DNA of 64,000 bases from DAOMNO01 sp035443885 (GCA_035443885.1 DAOMNO010000007.1:62001-126000), one strand, 5' to 3'; counted from the first letter of the stretch, positions 25,881-35,146 are shown. The notes: generated by a model from the letters alone, not told the origin. Made by a program: numbers and translations.

Positions 25881-26900
25881 TCAGAACTGACGTAGGAATC
25901 GTGCGTCGTTCTCGTACAACCAGCGAATGTCTGCGATGCCGTACTTGCGCATCGCGATGCGCTCGATGCCCAAGCCGAATGCGAAGCCGGTCCACTCTTC
26001 GGGGTCGTAGCCCACGGCTTCAAAGACGTTCGGATCAACCATGCCACAACCGCCGAGTTCGACCCACTGGTACTGCCCCTTGATTTTCATCTTCATGTCC
26101 ACCTCTGCGGAAGGCTCGGTGAACGGAAAGAAGCTGGGGCGCATGCGCACTTCCGCGCCTTCGCCGAAGTACGCGCGAGCAAACTGAAACAGCGTCGTCT
26201 TCAGATCGACCATCGACACATGGCGATCGACGTACAGACCCTCAATCTGATGGAACATCGAGTAATGCGTCGCATCATGTGTATCCGGTCGATACACGCG
26301 ACCGACGGCGACGACCTTCAATGGCGGCTTCACCTTTTCCATCGTGCGAATCTGCACGGTGGATGTTTGCGTGCGCAGCAACAGGAGCGGCTGCGCTGCG
26401 TCGCTGCCGGCGTGGGGCTTCGCACCTTGCAAATAAAAGTTGTCGATTGGATCGCGTGCGGGATGATCCGCAGGAATGTTGAGCGCGTTGAAGTTATGCC
26501 ATTCGTCTTCAAGTTCCGGGCCGGATGCGACTGAGAAGCCCATTCGCGCGAACACCTCGGTGATTTCGTCAATGGTGCGGCTCAGCACATGACGGCGACC
26601 TTCGCCCACTGGCAGGCCCGGCTCCGTTACGTCGATCACCGGCCCACGCGGCCGCACTGCTGCGAGAGACGCCTCGCGGGCTGCGTAACCGCTTTCCAGC
26701 GCGTTCTTGACCTCATTCAGCCGCTTGCCGACGGCGGGCTTTTCTGCGGGGGGGACATCCTTGAGCTGAGGCATGAGAGCCTTGAGAAGCCCCTTCGTAC
26801 CGAGATATCGGATGCGCCACGCCTCAAGCGATGCAGCATCCGTGGCTGCGTCAAGCTGGGCAAGACCCTCGCGTTCGATCGTGTCGATTTGATCGAGCAT
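25881..26900 (-). CDS. pheS: Phenylalanine--tRNA ligase alpha subunit
   Basis: The class II catalytic subunit of the alpha2-beta2 synthetase for tRNA-Phe. The 339-aa protein has an N-terminal coiled coil (~5-90), then GRRHVLSRTIDEITEVFARM, the motif 2 region RPSFFPFTEPSAEVDM, and motif 3 (EEWTGFAFGLGIERIAMRKY). I chose the ATG giving MLDQIDTIEREG, where homology begins; an open frame continues to 26981 without similarity. The beta subunit gene, pheT, often next to it, is not in the window. A membrane protein gene follows after 15 bases. Confidence 0.96.
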   Translation of the reverse strand: MLDQIDTIEREGLAQLDAATDAASLEAWRIRYLGTKGLLKALMPQLKDVPPAEKPAVGKRLNEVKNALESGYAAREASLAAVRPRGPVIDVTEPGLPVGEGRRHVLSRTIDEITEVFARMGFSVASGPELEDEWHNFNALNIPADHPARDPIDNFYLQGAKPHAGSDAAQPLLLLRTQTSTVQIRTMEKVKPPLKVVAVGRVYRPDTHDATHYSMFHQIEGLYVDRHVSMVDLKTTLFQFARAYFGEGAEVRMRPSFFPFTEPSAEVDMKMKIKGQYQWVELGGCGMVDPNVFEAVGYDPEEWTGFAFGLGIERIAMRKYGIADIRWLYENDARFLRQF

Positions 26901-27098
26901 ATGGATGCGAAGTGTACCGAATGTCGATTCCGCCGCGGCCCGCCTCTCAACCGCATGGCATTTCCAACAGGATTTTCTCACAAAAATTGCACGCTTTAGA
27001 CTTCGATCAAACCCGATTTGGCCCTACATTAGAGTCCCGATCAGCTTGCACGCCCTGCCTGCGACTCACCAACCGAACCACAACAACGGAACCGCCGC

Positions 27099-28577
27099 AT
27101 GAACTCGAAACTCGTCTTTGGAATCCTTTGCACGGCCGGGCTCTGTCTCGGCCTGACTCATCTGACCGCCAGCGGCGCATCGGATCCGCTGCGACACCGC
27201 ACTGCAACGCCCGATACAGGCATCACCTTTGCCGAGCGCGCGGTCATGATGGAAGTATCCGGCGGGAACGACGGCGGCATCGCTGCCCCCGGACCAGACG
27301 TGGTCCTCAGCGATATCCAGAGCGTTGCCAGCTATGGTCCCGTCGGCCAGATTCGCGCCTACTCCATCGGCAGCCATACGTGCAACATCGGCACGCAAAG
27401 CCTGTTGTGGGTGAACAACGGCACGCCCGCCCTCGCCATGAACCTCTACAGGCTTCACAACGGACGCCTGATGCAGATCGGCATGTCGTGGGGCAAGCAC
27501 GCATGTTGCGTTGCCAACAGCAACGCACCAGCGATCTGCGGCATGACGTGTTCAGCCGGCGGCTTCGGCCTGCGTGTCGGCTGCCTCGACGTGTACACCG
27601 CAACGTGGAACGCTGGGCAGGCTCGTCTCGGCCCGCGCTCAGGCATCAACCCGTACACCGGCGCGTTCTCGCCGCTGAGCGGCACAGGAGCCAACGCGGT
27701 TGATCGTCGCTTGCAGGTGCATGAGTCCGATCTGAGCACGACGAACTTCCCCGGCGCACTCTTTTTCACTGAAGGCGTCTATGTCGGCAGCGACGACGCT
27801 GCTGCGGGCAACTGGCTCAACAACGCCTCATACAGGCGCGTTGGCTTCAGTGGCTTCACGATGAACCTGCCCGGCGGGGCTGCCATGCACGCCACCCTTC
27901 CCGCCATCTATGCATGGCAGGCCTATGGCAACGGCATCGGCCAGCCTGATAACACCGTCGAGATCATCACCGTCGATCACCCAACCGAGGGTCGCTACTT
28001 CGTCGGCTCCAAAGTGAGCGACAACGGCAACGGAACCTGGCGATATGAATACGCCGTCTTCAACCTCAACTCTGACCTTTCCGCAGGGGGCTTCGCGGTT
28101 GATCTGCCAAATGGCGTGAAGGTTAACAACGTCGGCTTCCACAGCCCGCCGTATCACTCCGGCGAACCATACAGCAACGCATTCTGGACCAACTCCGTCG
28201 GATCAGGCAGCGTGAGTTGGAACAGCCCGCAGACCTTCGGGCAGAATCCCAACACAAACGCGCTGCGATGGGGCACCATGTACAACTACTGGTTCGATGC
28301 TGACCAGCCGCCCACGCAAGGCTCAGGCTCGCTCAGCATGTTCAAGCCCACGCTCACCGGCACCCTCACCTTCACGGTGCCTGTGCCCACCGAACCTGTC
28401 GTGCCATGCCCGGCAGATTTCGATGACAGCGGCACGGTGGATGTGCTCGACCTGCTCTTCCTGCTCGGCGAGTGGGGCGAGTGCAAGGGCTGCGACGCTG
28501 ACCTTGATGGCAGCGGCACCGTTGATGTGCTTGATCTGCTGATCCTGCTCGGCGAGTGGGGGCCGTGCCCGGAGTAA
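27099..28577 (+). CDS. Secreted protein with C-terminal dockerin-like EF-hand pair
   Basis: A 492-aa protein with a Sec signal peptide (residues ~1-26, ending TASGA). The central ~400 residues are beta-rich, with a Cys cluster (~130-165, HACCVANSNAPAICGMTC) and no domain I can name. The last ~53 residues (from about 438) hold two near-identical calcium-binding-type repeats, DFDDSGTVDVLDLLFLLGEW and DLDGSGTVDVLDLLILLGEW, each followed by a Cys. This tail is common on planctomycete exported proteins and resembles type I dockerins, although no cellulosome is implied. A terminator shared with the convergent gabD follows. Confidence 0.9.
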   Translation: MNSKLVFGILCTAGLCLGLTHLTASGASDPLRHRTATPDTGITFAERAVMMEVSGGNDGGIAAPGPDVVLSDIQSVASYGPVGQIRAYSIGSHTCNIGTQSLLWVNNGTPALAMNLYRLHNGRLMQIGMSWGKHACCVANSNAPAICGMTCSAGGFGLRVGCLDVYTATWNAGQARLGPRSGINPYTGAFSPLSGTGANAVDRRLQVHESDLSTTNFPGALFFTEGVYVGSDDAAAGNWLNNASYRRVGFSGFTMNLPGGAAMHATLPAIYAWQAYGNGIGQPDNTVEIITVDHPTEGRYFVGSKVSDNGNGTWRYEYAVFNLNSDLSAGGFAVDLPNGVKVNNVGFHSPPYHSGEPYSNAFWTNSVGSGSVSWNSPQTFGQNPNTNALRWGTMYNYWFDADQPPTQGSGSLSMFKPTLTGTLTFTVPVPTEPVVPCPADFDDSGTVDVLDLLFLLGEWGECKGCDADLDGSGTVDVLDLLILLGEWGPCPE

Positions 28578-28604
28578 GTCTCTGCTGTTTCGACTGAACG
28601 CACG

Positions 28605-28633
28605 AAGCGACCGGCTCTTTGGGCCGGTCGCTT
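28605..28633 (+). terminator. Bidirectional terminator between the dockerin-type gene and gabD
   Basis: An 11-bp perfect stem, AAGCGACCGGC with GCCGGTCGCTT, has a 7-base loop. It lies 27 bases after the secreted-protein stop and just beyond the gabD stop on the other strand. The T-run is short. Confidence 0.8.
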
Positions 28634-28638
28634 TGCTT

Positions 28639-30111
28639 CTACGACCCAAGACCGATGGAGACATACTTGGTCGAGAGATACTCTTCGATGCCCTGCCTGC
28701 CGCCCTCGCGACCGAAGCCTGACTGCTTGACGCCGCCGAACGGTGCCTGCGCTGTGGACGGCATGCCGTCGTTGGCCCCGACGACGCCGCAATCGAGAGC
28801 TTCAGCAACGCGAATCAGCCGGCTGGCATCGCGCGTGTAGAAATACGACGCCAAGCCGTAAGGCGAGTCGTTCGCTAGCTCGATCGCCTCGCGCTCTTCA
28901 CTGAACCGCAGCAGCGGCGCCACGGGGCCGAACGTTTCTTCATGGCAGACGAGCATGTCGCGCGAAACGTTTTCCAACACGGTTGGCATGTAAAAACGCT
29001 TCGCAAAGCCGGGCACATCCGCCAAACGGCCGCCGGTCCGCACTGATGCGCCCCGCGAAAGCGCATCCTCAACGTGCCGCTGCACCTTCTCAACGGCTGC
29101 GTCATCGATCAATGGACCGATTTGCACGTTCGGCTGATCGCCCGGCCCGACGCGGAGCGACGCCGCAGCGTGCGCGAGTTTGCTTGCAAATGCATCGTAC
29201 ACGCGCTCATGCACAAGGAATCGATTGGCGCACACGCACGTCTGCCCGCCGTTGCGAAACTTGGACGCCATCGCGCCTGCAACCGCTGCATCGAGGTCCG
29301 CATCCTCAAACACAATGAACGGCGCATGACCGCCGAGTTCGAGCGACAACCGCTTGATCTGTGGCGCAGCCAGCGCCATCAGTTTGCGGCCAACTTCGGT
29401 TGATCCGGTGAATGACACCTTGCGCACCGACTGATGCGCGAAAATTGCTTGGCCGATGGATTCTGCATCGCCCGTAATGACGTTGACGACGCCCGGCGGG
29501 AAACCAGCTTCCATGGCCAGCTCCATCAGAGCGATCGCGGAGAGCGGCGTCTGCTCCGCGGGCTTGATGACCATCGTGCAGCCCGCGGCCAGCGCGGGAC
29601 CGAGTTTGCGCGTGATCATCGCAGATGGAAAGTTCCACGGCGTAATCGCAGCGCACACCCCCACCGGCTGCTGCATGATGAGAATGCGCTTGCCGGGCGA
29701 CGATGCGGGAATCATCTCCCCGCGAACACGCACGCCTTCCCCTGCGCTCCACTCCAGAAAAGACGCCGCATAGAGAATCTCACCGTTCGCTTCTGCCAAT
29801 GGCTTGCCTTGTTCCCGTGTGAGGATCGCTGCGAGTCGATCTGCATCGCGTCGCATGATTCCGGCGAAGCGAGTAAGCATCGCTGCACGTTCGGCAGCGG
29901 TTGTGCTGCGCCATGCAGGAAAGGCGTCGGCTGCTGCTTCGATCGCGCGGTTCGTCTCGGCGTGGCTGCAGTTGGGCACTCGCGCAACTTCCGCATCCGT
30001 GGCGGGATTTCGCACGATGATTTCAGCACCTGTGTCAGCGCTGATCCACTGATTGTTGATGCCGTTGCGAGTCTGCATGAGCGTGAAGTCCGGCGTTGGA
30101 GAATCTCTCAC
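28639..30111 (-). CDS. gabD: Succinate-semialdehyde dehydrogenase (NAD(P)-dependent)
   Basis: An aldehyde dehydrogenase of 490 aa that oxidises succinate semialdehyde to succinate, or a related short aldehyde. Seen in sequence: PVGVCAAITPWNFPSAMITR with Asn160, the nucleotide site VSFTGSTEVGRKLM, catalytic Glu258 in LELGGHAPFIV and Cys292 in NGGQTCVCANRFLVHE, and the C-terminal FGGVKQSGFGREGG. The CVCANR context is typical of GabD. A GTG at 30111 overlaps the phosphatase gene stop (GTGA), so it is read as the third gene of the kinase-phosphatase operon. An ATG at 30078 is the other possible start. Exact substrate is inferred. Confidence 0.9.
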   Translation of the reverse strand: MRDSPTPDFTLMQTRNGINNQWISADTGAEIIVRNPATDAEVARVPNCSHAETNRAIEAAADAFPAWRSTTAAERAAMLTRFAGIMRRDADRLAAILTREQGKPLAEANGEILYAASFLEWSAGEGVRVRGEMIPASSPGKRILIMQQPVGVCAAITPWNFPSAMITRKLGPALAAGCTMVIKPAEQTPLSAIALMELAMEAGFPPGVVNVITGDAESIGQAIFAHQSVRKVSFTGSTEVGRKLMALAAPQIKRLSLELGGHAPFIVFEDADLDAAVAGAMASKFRNGGQTCVCANRFLVHERVYDAFASKLAHAAASLRVGPGDQPNVQIGPLIDDAAVEKVQRHVEDALSRGASVRTGGRLADVPGFAKRFYMPTVLENVSRDMLVCHEETFGPVAPLLRFSEEREAIELANDSPYGLASYFYTRDASRLIRVAEALDCGVVGANDGMPSTAQAPFGGVKQSGFGREGGRQGIEEYLSTKYVSIGLGS

Positions 30112-30995
30112 TTCCCCCAGCGTCGCCAGAGGATGAACGTGAGATCATCGGGCTTGCTCGGCTCGCCGTCCACCTGTGAGATCATTCGCTGGCGCGCAAG
30201 GGTTGCCAAACTCTCCGCAGCCCGTTGAAGCGGACCCTTGCGGGTCAGTTCCACAATCTCGTGCGTATGCAGGTTGTCCGACAAACCGTCGCTGGCAATC
30301 AAAAGCGTATCGCGCGATGTCTCGCCGAGCATGATCGTCGGACCGATATCAATCCGCATCTCAGGTGAGCCGACCATGTTGGAAACGAGATGACGATCCT
30401 CGTGATGCATGGCCTCGCGCTCCGCCAGCAGGCCGGACTCCACAGCGTAACCGACTGGCGAATGCGACATGGTCTGCAGCTTGATTCGGCCTCGATTGCC
30501 AATCAGCATGATGAACGAGTCGCCAACGTGATATGGTCGAATCGAGTCTCGTTGTATCTCCACGACGGCAAGCGTTGTTGCCGCGCCCACACCGATATCC
30601 GTTACCGCGCGATTGGCGTCCTCAAAGCCGGTGAGAATCGCATCGCGAAGCGAAGAGCCTGAGCCGTTGTTGCCGCTCGATTCGTGCTGCGCTTTCGCAG
30701 TCTGCACCGCTTCGTTGATGGCCTGCACAGCAAGACTCGCCGCCATGGCGCCACAAGGCTGGCCGCCCATACCGTCCGCAACGGCCAACACGCTGCGATA
30801 TTCATCGACTGGAATCAGGAGCGCGGCATCTTCGCATGGACGGGGTTCCTCACCCTGCGCCGGTGCTGGCGAGGAATAGATCGCAGCATCGCCGCGATTG
30901 AGCGGCACGATCATCGCTTCGTTCATGTTCTGCCGCAGGATGAACGTCGCCTCTGCGCTTTGGACCGCATCAAACTCTGGCGACGACCTTTCCAT
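30108..30995 (-). CDS. PP2C-family Ser/Thr protein phosphatase
   Basis: A 295-aa metal-dependent phosphatase with the PP2C core motifs: CEDAALLI (first metal Asp region), VLAVADGMGGQPCGAMAASLA, TLAVVEIQ, YHVGDSFIMLI, LIASDGLSDNL and KPDDLTFILWR. It probably reverses phosphorylation by the adjacent kinase. I chose the ATG four bases after the kinase stop; a TTG at 31013 overlapping the kinase end is possible. Its own stop overlaps the start of gabD. An N-terminal ~50 residues before the core is poorly conserved. Confidence 0.92.
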   Translation of the reverse strand: MERSSPEFDAVQSAEATFILRQNMNEAMIVPLNRGDAAIYSSPAPAQGEEPRPCEDAALLIPVDEYRSVLAVADGMGGQPCGAMAASLAVQAINEAVQTAKAQHESSGNNGSGSSLRDAILTGFEDANRAVTDIGVGAATTLAVVEIQRDSIRPYHVGDSFIMLIGNRGRIKLQTMSHSPVGYAVESGLLAEREAMHHEDRHLVSNMVGSPEMRIDIGPTIMLGETSRDTLLIASDGLSDNLHTHEIVELTRKGPLQRAAESLATLARQRMISQVDGEPSKPDDLTFILWRRWGK

Positions 30996-30999
30996 GCGT

Positions 31000-32358
31000 T
31001 CAACCACTTTCAATCGCTGCGGCGCACCACGGGCAGAATGACCAGAACTCCGTCAGCACGCCGTGGCCGCACTCCGTGCAGGGCGATGACCGTTCGCCCG
31101 CCGTGAGGCCCGCCGTCCGACCCGCGGGGGGCGGAATCGGCCACGACCGCTTCGTTTTCTGTCGGCACCACGGGCAGTATCGCATGAACGGCATGAGCGC
31201 CTTTCGATCGCACGATGCGTTTGTGCAACGGGCGACGTATCGCTTGTCGGTGAACTGCCTGGTTGATTTCGGCCCCACCGCAGCACCGTAGCACCACGGG
31301 CAATAGCGCCAATCGAGCTTCAAGCCTCGCTTGCATCGCGGGCAGGCACATGGGAACTTCGTCTCGTCCCGGTGCTTGTCGCGTTCCGCACCGCACCATG
31401 GGCACGCCTGCATGACTTCCGCCACCGGCTCGCCGCAATGTTCGCACGTCGAGCGCACATCAAGAGCCTTGCGGTATCGACGCAGGAACTCGCGAATGCG
31501 CACCGTGCGCCAGCTTCGCACCGAACGAACATGGCCATTTTTCGTGACGCGCAACCGAGTTCGGCCACGTGCAAGCGCACCGCCCTTGATGGCGCGGCTC
31601 TTCACCTTGCGGAATGCTGCGAGCATCTTTCCCGCGTCGGAGAAGCGATCGCGGTGATCGACGGACATCGCCCTGCGAATGATCGCGATGAGTTGCGGAT
31701 GAATCGTTCGCTTCAGCCGCTCATAGCCCTGCGGGGGCCATTCGAATGGCCATTCAGGAAGCACACCAGCAAACATGCGGTACAAAATCAACCCGAGCGC
31801 AAAGACATCGGAGCGAAGCGAAGGTTTGCCCATCGCCTGCTCCGGTGCGATGTAGCCCACCGTGCCCGCGCCGGATGCAGCGACAGTCCGCTGCGCCACC
31901 TTGGCGATACCGAAGTCCGCCAGACGCAGACGATCTTTCTCAAAGAGAATGAAGTTGTCAGGCTTCACATCCAGATGCATGATCTTGCGTGCGTGTGCGA
32001 ACGCGACCGCTTCCAGCATCTGCTCCGCAAACGATATTGCGCTGCGCAGCGAAAGCCGCTTCGATAAACGATCGCCCAACGTGGAGCCGCCCAGTGGATA
32101 CACGATCACAAACTGATCGTTGATATAACCCGCATTCTTGATGGGCAGAATGTTGGGGTGATCGAGCGGCGCAGTCACGCGCACTTCCTTGCGGAAGCTT
32201 TCCAGCGCGCTCTTGCTCACCAGATGCGGATGCGGAATCTTAAGCGCAACGGGAATCCCCTCGATGGTGTCCGTCGCTTGATACACAGTCGCGAAGCCGC
32301 CCTCTGCAAGGCGCTTCTCGATGCGATACTTTCCAAGCTTCTGGCGAACCCTGACCAA
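31000..32358 (-). CDS. Ser/Thr protein kinase with four C-terminal zinc-ribbon motifs
   Basis: A 452-aa Hanks-type kinase. The kinase domain (~10-250) has the glycine loop LAEGGFATVY, Lys40 in VALKI, the catalytic loop HLDVKPDN (128-135), DFG (148-150) and APE (171-173). After a basic linker come four CxxC...CPWC pairs: Cys305/308 with 319/322, Cys339/342 with 353/356, Cys378/383 with 395/398, and Cys427/430 with 442/445. Each looks like a zinc ribbon. No membrane helix is seen, unlike many PknB-type kinases. I chose TTG at 32358 because GAGGAG precedes it; a GTG at 32403 would add 15 residues. It is followed by a PP2C gene. Confidence 0.9.
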   Translation of the reverse strand: MVRVRQKLGKYRIEKRLAEGGFATVYQATDTIEGIPVALKIPHPHLVSKSALESFRKEVRVTAPLDHPNILPIKNAGYINDQFVIVYPLGGSTLGDRLSKRLSLRSAISFAEQMLEAVAFAHARKIMHLDVKPDNFILFEKDRLRLADFGIAKVAQRTVAASGAGTVGYIAPEQAMGKPSLRSDVFALGLILYRMFAGVLPEWPFEWPPQGYERLKRTIHPQLIAIIRRAMSVDHRDRFSDAGKMLAAFRKVKSRAIKGGALARGRTRLRVTKNGHVRSVRSWRTVRIREFLRRYRKALDVRSTCEHCGEPVAEVMQACPWCGAERDKHRDETKFPCACPRCKRGLKLDWRYCPWCYGAAVGPKSTRQFTDKRYVARCTNASCDRKALMPFMRYCPWCRQKTKRSWPIPPPAGRTAGLTAGERSSPCTECGHGVLTEFWSFCPWCAAAIESG

Positions 32359-32456
32359 CCGATCACGCTCCTCAAAATTGCACTGCGAAAGGCGAACATA
32401 CACGATACGCGAGGTCGCGCTTCACTGCGCCGGGCGCGATCCGATACCATCCGACC

Positions 32457-32906
32457 GTGGCTCATTCGCCTTCAGCGCATTATCCCGGCCAAGGGCCGCA
32501 CGAACTCCAGCCGCCGTCCCCGACGGTCGTGCTCAGGCATGAACTGCCGGACGGCTCAGCCCATTGGGACTGGATGATCGCCCCCGCTGTTGAGGGGACT
32601 GCCCCGCTCATCACATTCAGGCTGAATGACAGGCCTGACAGCCACAATCCGAAAGAACTGGCTGCGACTCGCCTGCCGGACCACCGGCGGCTGTATCTCA
32701 ACTATGAAGGCCCGATTTCAGGTGATCGAGGTCATGTCCGTCGCGTCCGTGCTGGCATGATCGTGGGCGGCTTCCTCGGCCCCACACGCGGCGAGTTGCG
32801 CATCCACTGGGCAGCCCCCGCCGAAGCCGCCACCGTAAGGCTGACCCTTGAAAACAGCGATCAATGGCGGATCGCCGTACTCGCCTGCGAGGCCCTTTTG
32901 GAGTAA
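32457..32906 (+). CDS. LigD 3'-phosphoesterase-domain-like protein
   Basis: A 149-aa protein starting at GTG 32457. It has VVLRHELPDGSAHWDWMI (His...HWDW), then LAATRLPDHRRLYLNYEGPI and a final beta segment. The order of His, HxD, DH and YxxxEG matches the DNA ligase D 3'-phosphoesterase domain, which trims 3' ends in non-homologous end joining. Here it stands alone without ligase or polymerase domains, as in some planctomycetes and archaea. Active-site conservation is partial, so catalysis is not certain. It is divergent from the kinase gene and 67 bases upstream of the next gene. Confidence 0.72.
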   Translation: MAHSPSAHYPGQGPHELQPPSPTVVLRHELPDGSAHWDWMIAPAVEGTAPLITFRLNDRPDSHNPKELAATRLPDHRRLYLNYEGPISGDRGHVRRVRAGMIVGGFLGPTRGELRIHWAAPAEAATVRLTLENSDQWRIAVLACEALLE

Positions 32907-32973
32907 GGTTGTTTCAGGAACGCATGATTCGTGCCTTCCCGAACCTCGAATCCGGCTCAACAAGGGGTGACGC

Positions 32974-33378
32974 ATGACCAGCGACCACGAAGGATTCGCC
33001 AGCAGCAAGATTCGCCATTCCAACCCCGGATTTGGCGAGCCACCGACGAAACCTGAAACGCCAGCGGAACCGGACCCGCTTCCCGTTGCGGAATCACTGG
33101 GCCCGCGAAACGTCGGCAAGCTCATCACAGCGTTCGGCAAGGACGTGCGCCATGAAGACGAATGGAAGCGCACGCCGAACACCACCGGCTCCGGCGCCAT
33201 TCACGTCAAAACATTCCATAGCAAACTGACGGACGATGCCCTCTCCTACATGGATCAGTCGATCAATGAATGGCTTGATGCGCATCCCCAGTACGAAGTC
33301 AAGTTTGTAACAACGTCTGTCGGCACACTGACCGGCAAGCTCAAAGAACCCCACCTGATCTGTCAGGTATGGGTGTAA
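32974..33378 (+). CDS. Small conserved-type protein with Cse60-like C-terminus
   Basis: A 134-aa protein. The first ~45 residues are Pro/Glu-rich and probably disordered. The C-terminal part (~75-134) has IHVKTFHSKLTDDALSYMDQ, then INEWLDAHPQYEVKFVTTSV and ends LICQVWV. This beta-alpha-beta layout, with a helix carrying INEWL between two strands, resembles the small Cse60 (Spore_Cse60) fold. The resemblance is weak, and a sporulation role would not follow from it here. The isomerase gene starts 16 bases downstream. Confidence 0.65.
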   Translation: MTSDHEGFASSKIRHSNPGFGEPPTKPETPAEPDPLPVAESLGPRNVGKLITAFGKDVRHEDEWKRTPNTTGSGAIHVKTFHSKLTDDALSYMDQSINEWLDAHPQYEVKFVTTSVGTLTGKLKEPHLICQVWV

Positions 33379-33394
33379 GAGACGTCAAACCTGT

Positions 33395-34249
33395 ATGCCC
33401 ATCTTTCACATCTCCCTCGCGCAGTGGTCGCTGCATCGCATGATCTTCAGCGGCGAGCTGCATCCGCTCGACTTCCCGCGATTCTCAATCGAAGCTTTTG
33501 GCATTAATGCCGTCGAGTTCGTCAACCGCTGTTTCAAGGATCACTACGCTGACGATGACCTCAGCTATCTGCCTGAGCTGAAGTCTCGATGCGACGACCT
33601 CGGCGCAAGACCCCTGCTCTACATGATCGACAAGCAAGGCGACATCGGTCACCCTGACGAGCGGCAGCGTCGCAGGGCCGTTGAGAATCACTACAAATGG
33701 GTGGAAGCCGTCAAGTTCCTCGGCGGGCATTCGATTCGCGTCAATGCACGCTCAGAAGGAACGCCGATTGAACAACGGGCACTGGTGGTTGATGGCTTGC
33801 GACGGCTGTGCGAGTTCGCTGAGCCGTATGGCATCAACGTGCTTGTGGAGAATCACGGCGGGCTTTCATCCAATGGCGCGTGGCTCGCTTCCGTCATGCG
33901 AGAAGTGAACCATCCTCGCTGCGGCACGCTGCCTGACTTCGGCAACTTCTTCCTCAATGCAGAATGGACCGAATGGTACGATCGCTATCGGGGCGTGTCT
34001 GAGTTGATGCCGTTCGCGAAGGCAGTGAGCGCGAAAAGCAACGATTTCGCGCCGGCTCGCGCCGGCTCCGGTCTGCCCGACGAAGAGACCAGCACGGATT
34101 ACCGCAGAATGATGCGCATTGTGCTCGACGCAGGCTATCAGGGCTATGTTGGCATCGAATACGAAGGCAAGACGCTCAGCGATGTCGAAGGCGTTCGCGC
34201 GACAAAAGCTCTGCTGGAGTGTATTCGAGACGAGTTTGAAGCGAACTGA
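33395..34249 (+). CDS. Sugar phosphate isomerase/epimerase family TIM-barrel protein
   Basis: A 284-aa xylose-isomerase-like (AP endonuclease 2 superfamily) protein. Recognisable pieces are FHISLAQWSLHRMIFSGELH, AVEFVNRCFKDHYADD, SIRVNARSEG, NVLVENHGGLSSNG (metal-binding Glu and His), CGTLPDFGNFFLNA, and near the end YVGIEYEGKTLSDVEGV. The metal-site Glu, Asp and His positions appear intact. Reactions in this family range from inosose dehydration to ketose epimerisation, and substrate is not evident. It follows the Cse60-like gene closely and converges on the SDR gene. Confidence 0.88.
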   Translation: MPIFHISLAQWSLHRMIFSGELHPLDFPRFSIEAFGINAVEFVNRCFKDHYADDDLSYLPELKSRCDDLGARPLLYMIDKQGDIGHPDERQRRRAVENHYKWVEAVKFLGGHSIRVNARSEGTPIEQRALVVDGLRRLCEFAEPYGINVLVENHGGLSSNGAWLASVMREVNHPRCGTLPDFGNFFLNAEWTEWYDRYRGVSELMPFAKAVSAKSNDFAPARAGSGLPDEETSTDYRRMMRIVLDAGYQGYVGIEYEGKTLSDVEGVRATKALLECIRDEFEAN

Positions 34250-34270
34250 GCCGCTGCGCACTTGACGCCA

Positions 34271-35146
34271 TCACGCCCGCCGCTCGGTGAATCCTTCAGG
34301 CTGGCTGATGTGATCCTGCTGCTTCCGCTGCATTTCCCGCTTCATCTGAGCGCGCATGATGTGATCGGTGAAGCGAGGGAACATGGTCATGACACCCGCC
34401 ACTGTTCGCACAATCCGGCTGGTCCATACTTCTGCAACCGGCTTCCTTAAGCACCGCACCACGGCACGTGCGACCCGTTCCGGCGGCTGAGTGAAGAGTC
34501 GCGGGCTGTGCTCGGGAATCATGCGAGGCCGCGATATACGCCCACCCCGCCGTGCTGAGACTTCAAAGAACTCCGTCGTGGTCGTAACGGGCATCACGCT
34601 GGACACTTCAATGCCGTGCTGCCGAAGCTCCGCTCGCATACTCCAGCACACCTGGCACTGAGCGGCTTTCGTCGCAGCATAATGCCCGTGCAGTGGCAGC
34701 GAGAAGCGCGCCAGACAGCTCGAACACATGAGCAGGTGTCCTGGCTTGCCTTCGCGAATCAAACGCCGAGCCGCCTTCTGAAGCAGATCAACCGATGAAA
34801 AGAAGTTCGTCTCGAACATCTCGCGCAGGGCATCCGTCGAAAATTCCGTCATGGCGGATTCCGAGCCGTACCCCGCGTTGGCAAAGACCGCATCGAACCT
34901 GCCGAACTCACCTTCCGCTGCGTTCAACAATCGATCAGAGTTAGTTGAATCCGAAACATCACCCACGATGGCCACTGCGCGCCGGCCGAGCGAACGAACC
35001 TGCTCGCTGACGGCGTCCAGTCGATCCGCCCGCCTCGCGTTCAGGACGACATCCATCCCCGCGCGAGCGCACTCGATGGCGGTCGCAGCGCCAATGCCGG
35101 AGCTTGCACCAGTGATGATGATGACCTTGTCTGTGAGATCGCGCAT
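34271..35146 (-). CDS. Short-chain dehydrogenase/reductase
   Basis: A 291-aa classical SDR. It has the NAD(P) motif ITGASSGIGAATAIECARAG, an Arg-rich second strand (NARRADRLD) that hints at NADP, the structural motif FANAGYG, and the catalytic YAATK with Ser upstream in SSCLARFSLP. The C-terminal ~70 residues (ERVARAVVRCLRKP onward) are longer than minimal SDRs and end with a basic, Gln-rich stretch. I chose the ATG giving MRDLTDKVIIITG. Substrate is unknown. Confidence 0.9.
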   Translation of the reverse strand: MRDLTDKVIIITGASSGIGAATAIECARAGMDVVLNARRADRLDAVSEQVRSLGRRAVAIVGDVSDSTNSDRLLNAAEGEFGRFDAVFANAGYGSESAMTEFSTDALREMFETNFFSSVDLLQKAARRLIREGKPGHLLMCSSCLARFSLPLHGHYAATKAAQCQVCWSMRAELRQHGIEVSSVMPVTTTTEFFEVSARRGGRISRPRMIPEHSPRLFTQPPERVARAVVRCLRKPVAEVWTSRIVRTVAGVMTMFPRFTDHIMRAQMKREMQRKQQDHISQPEGFTERRA

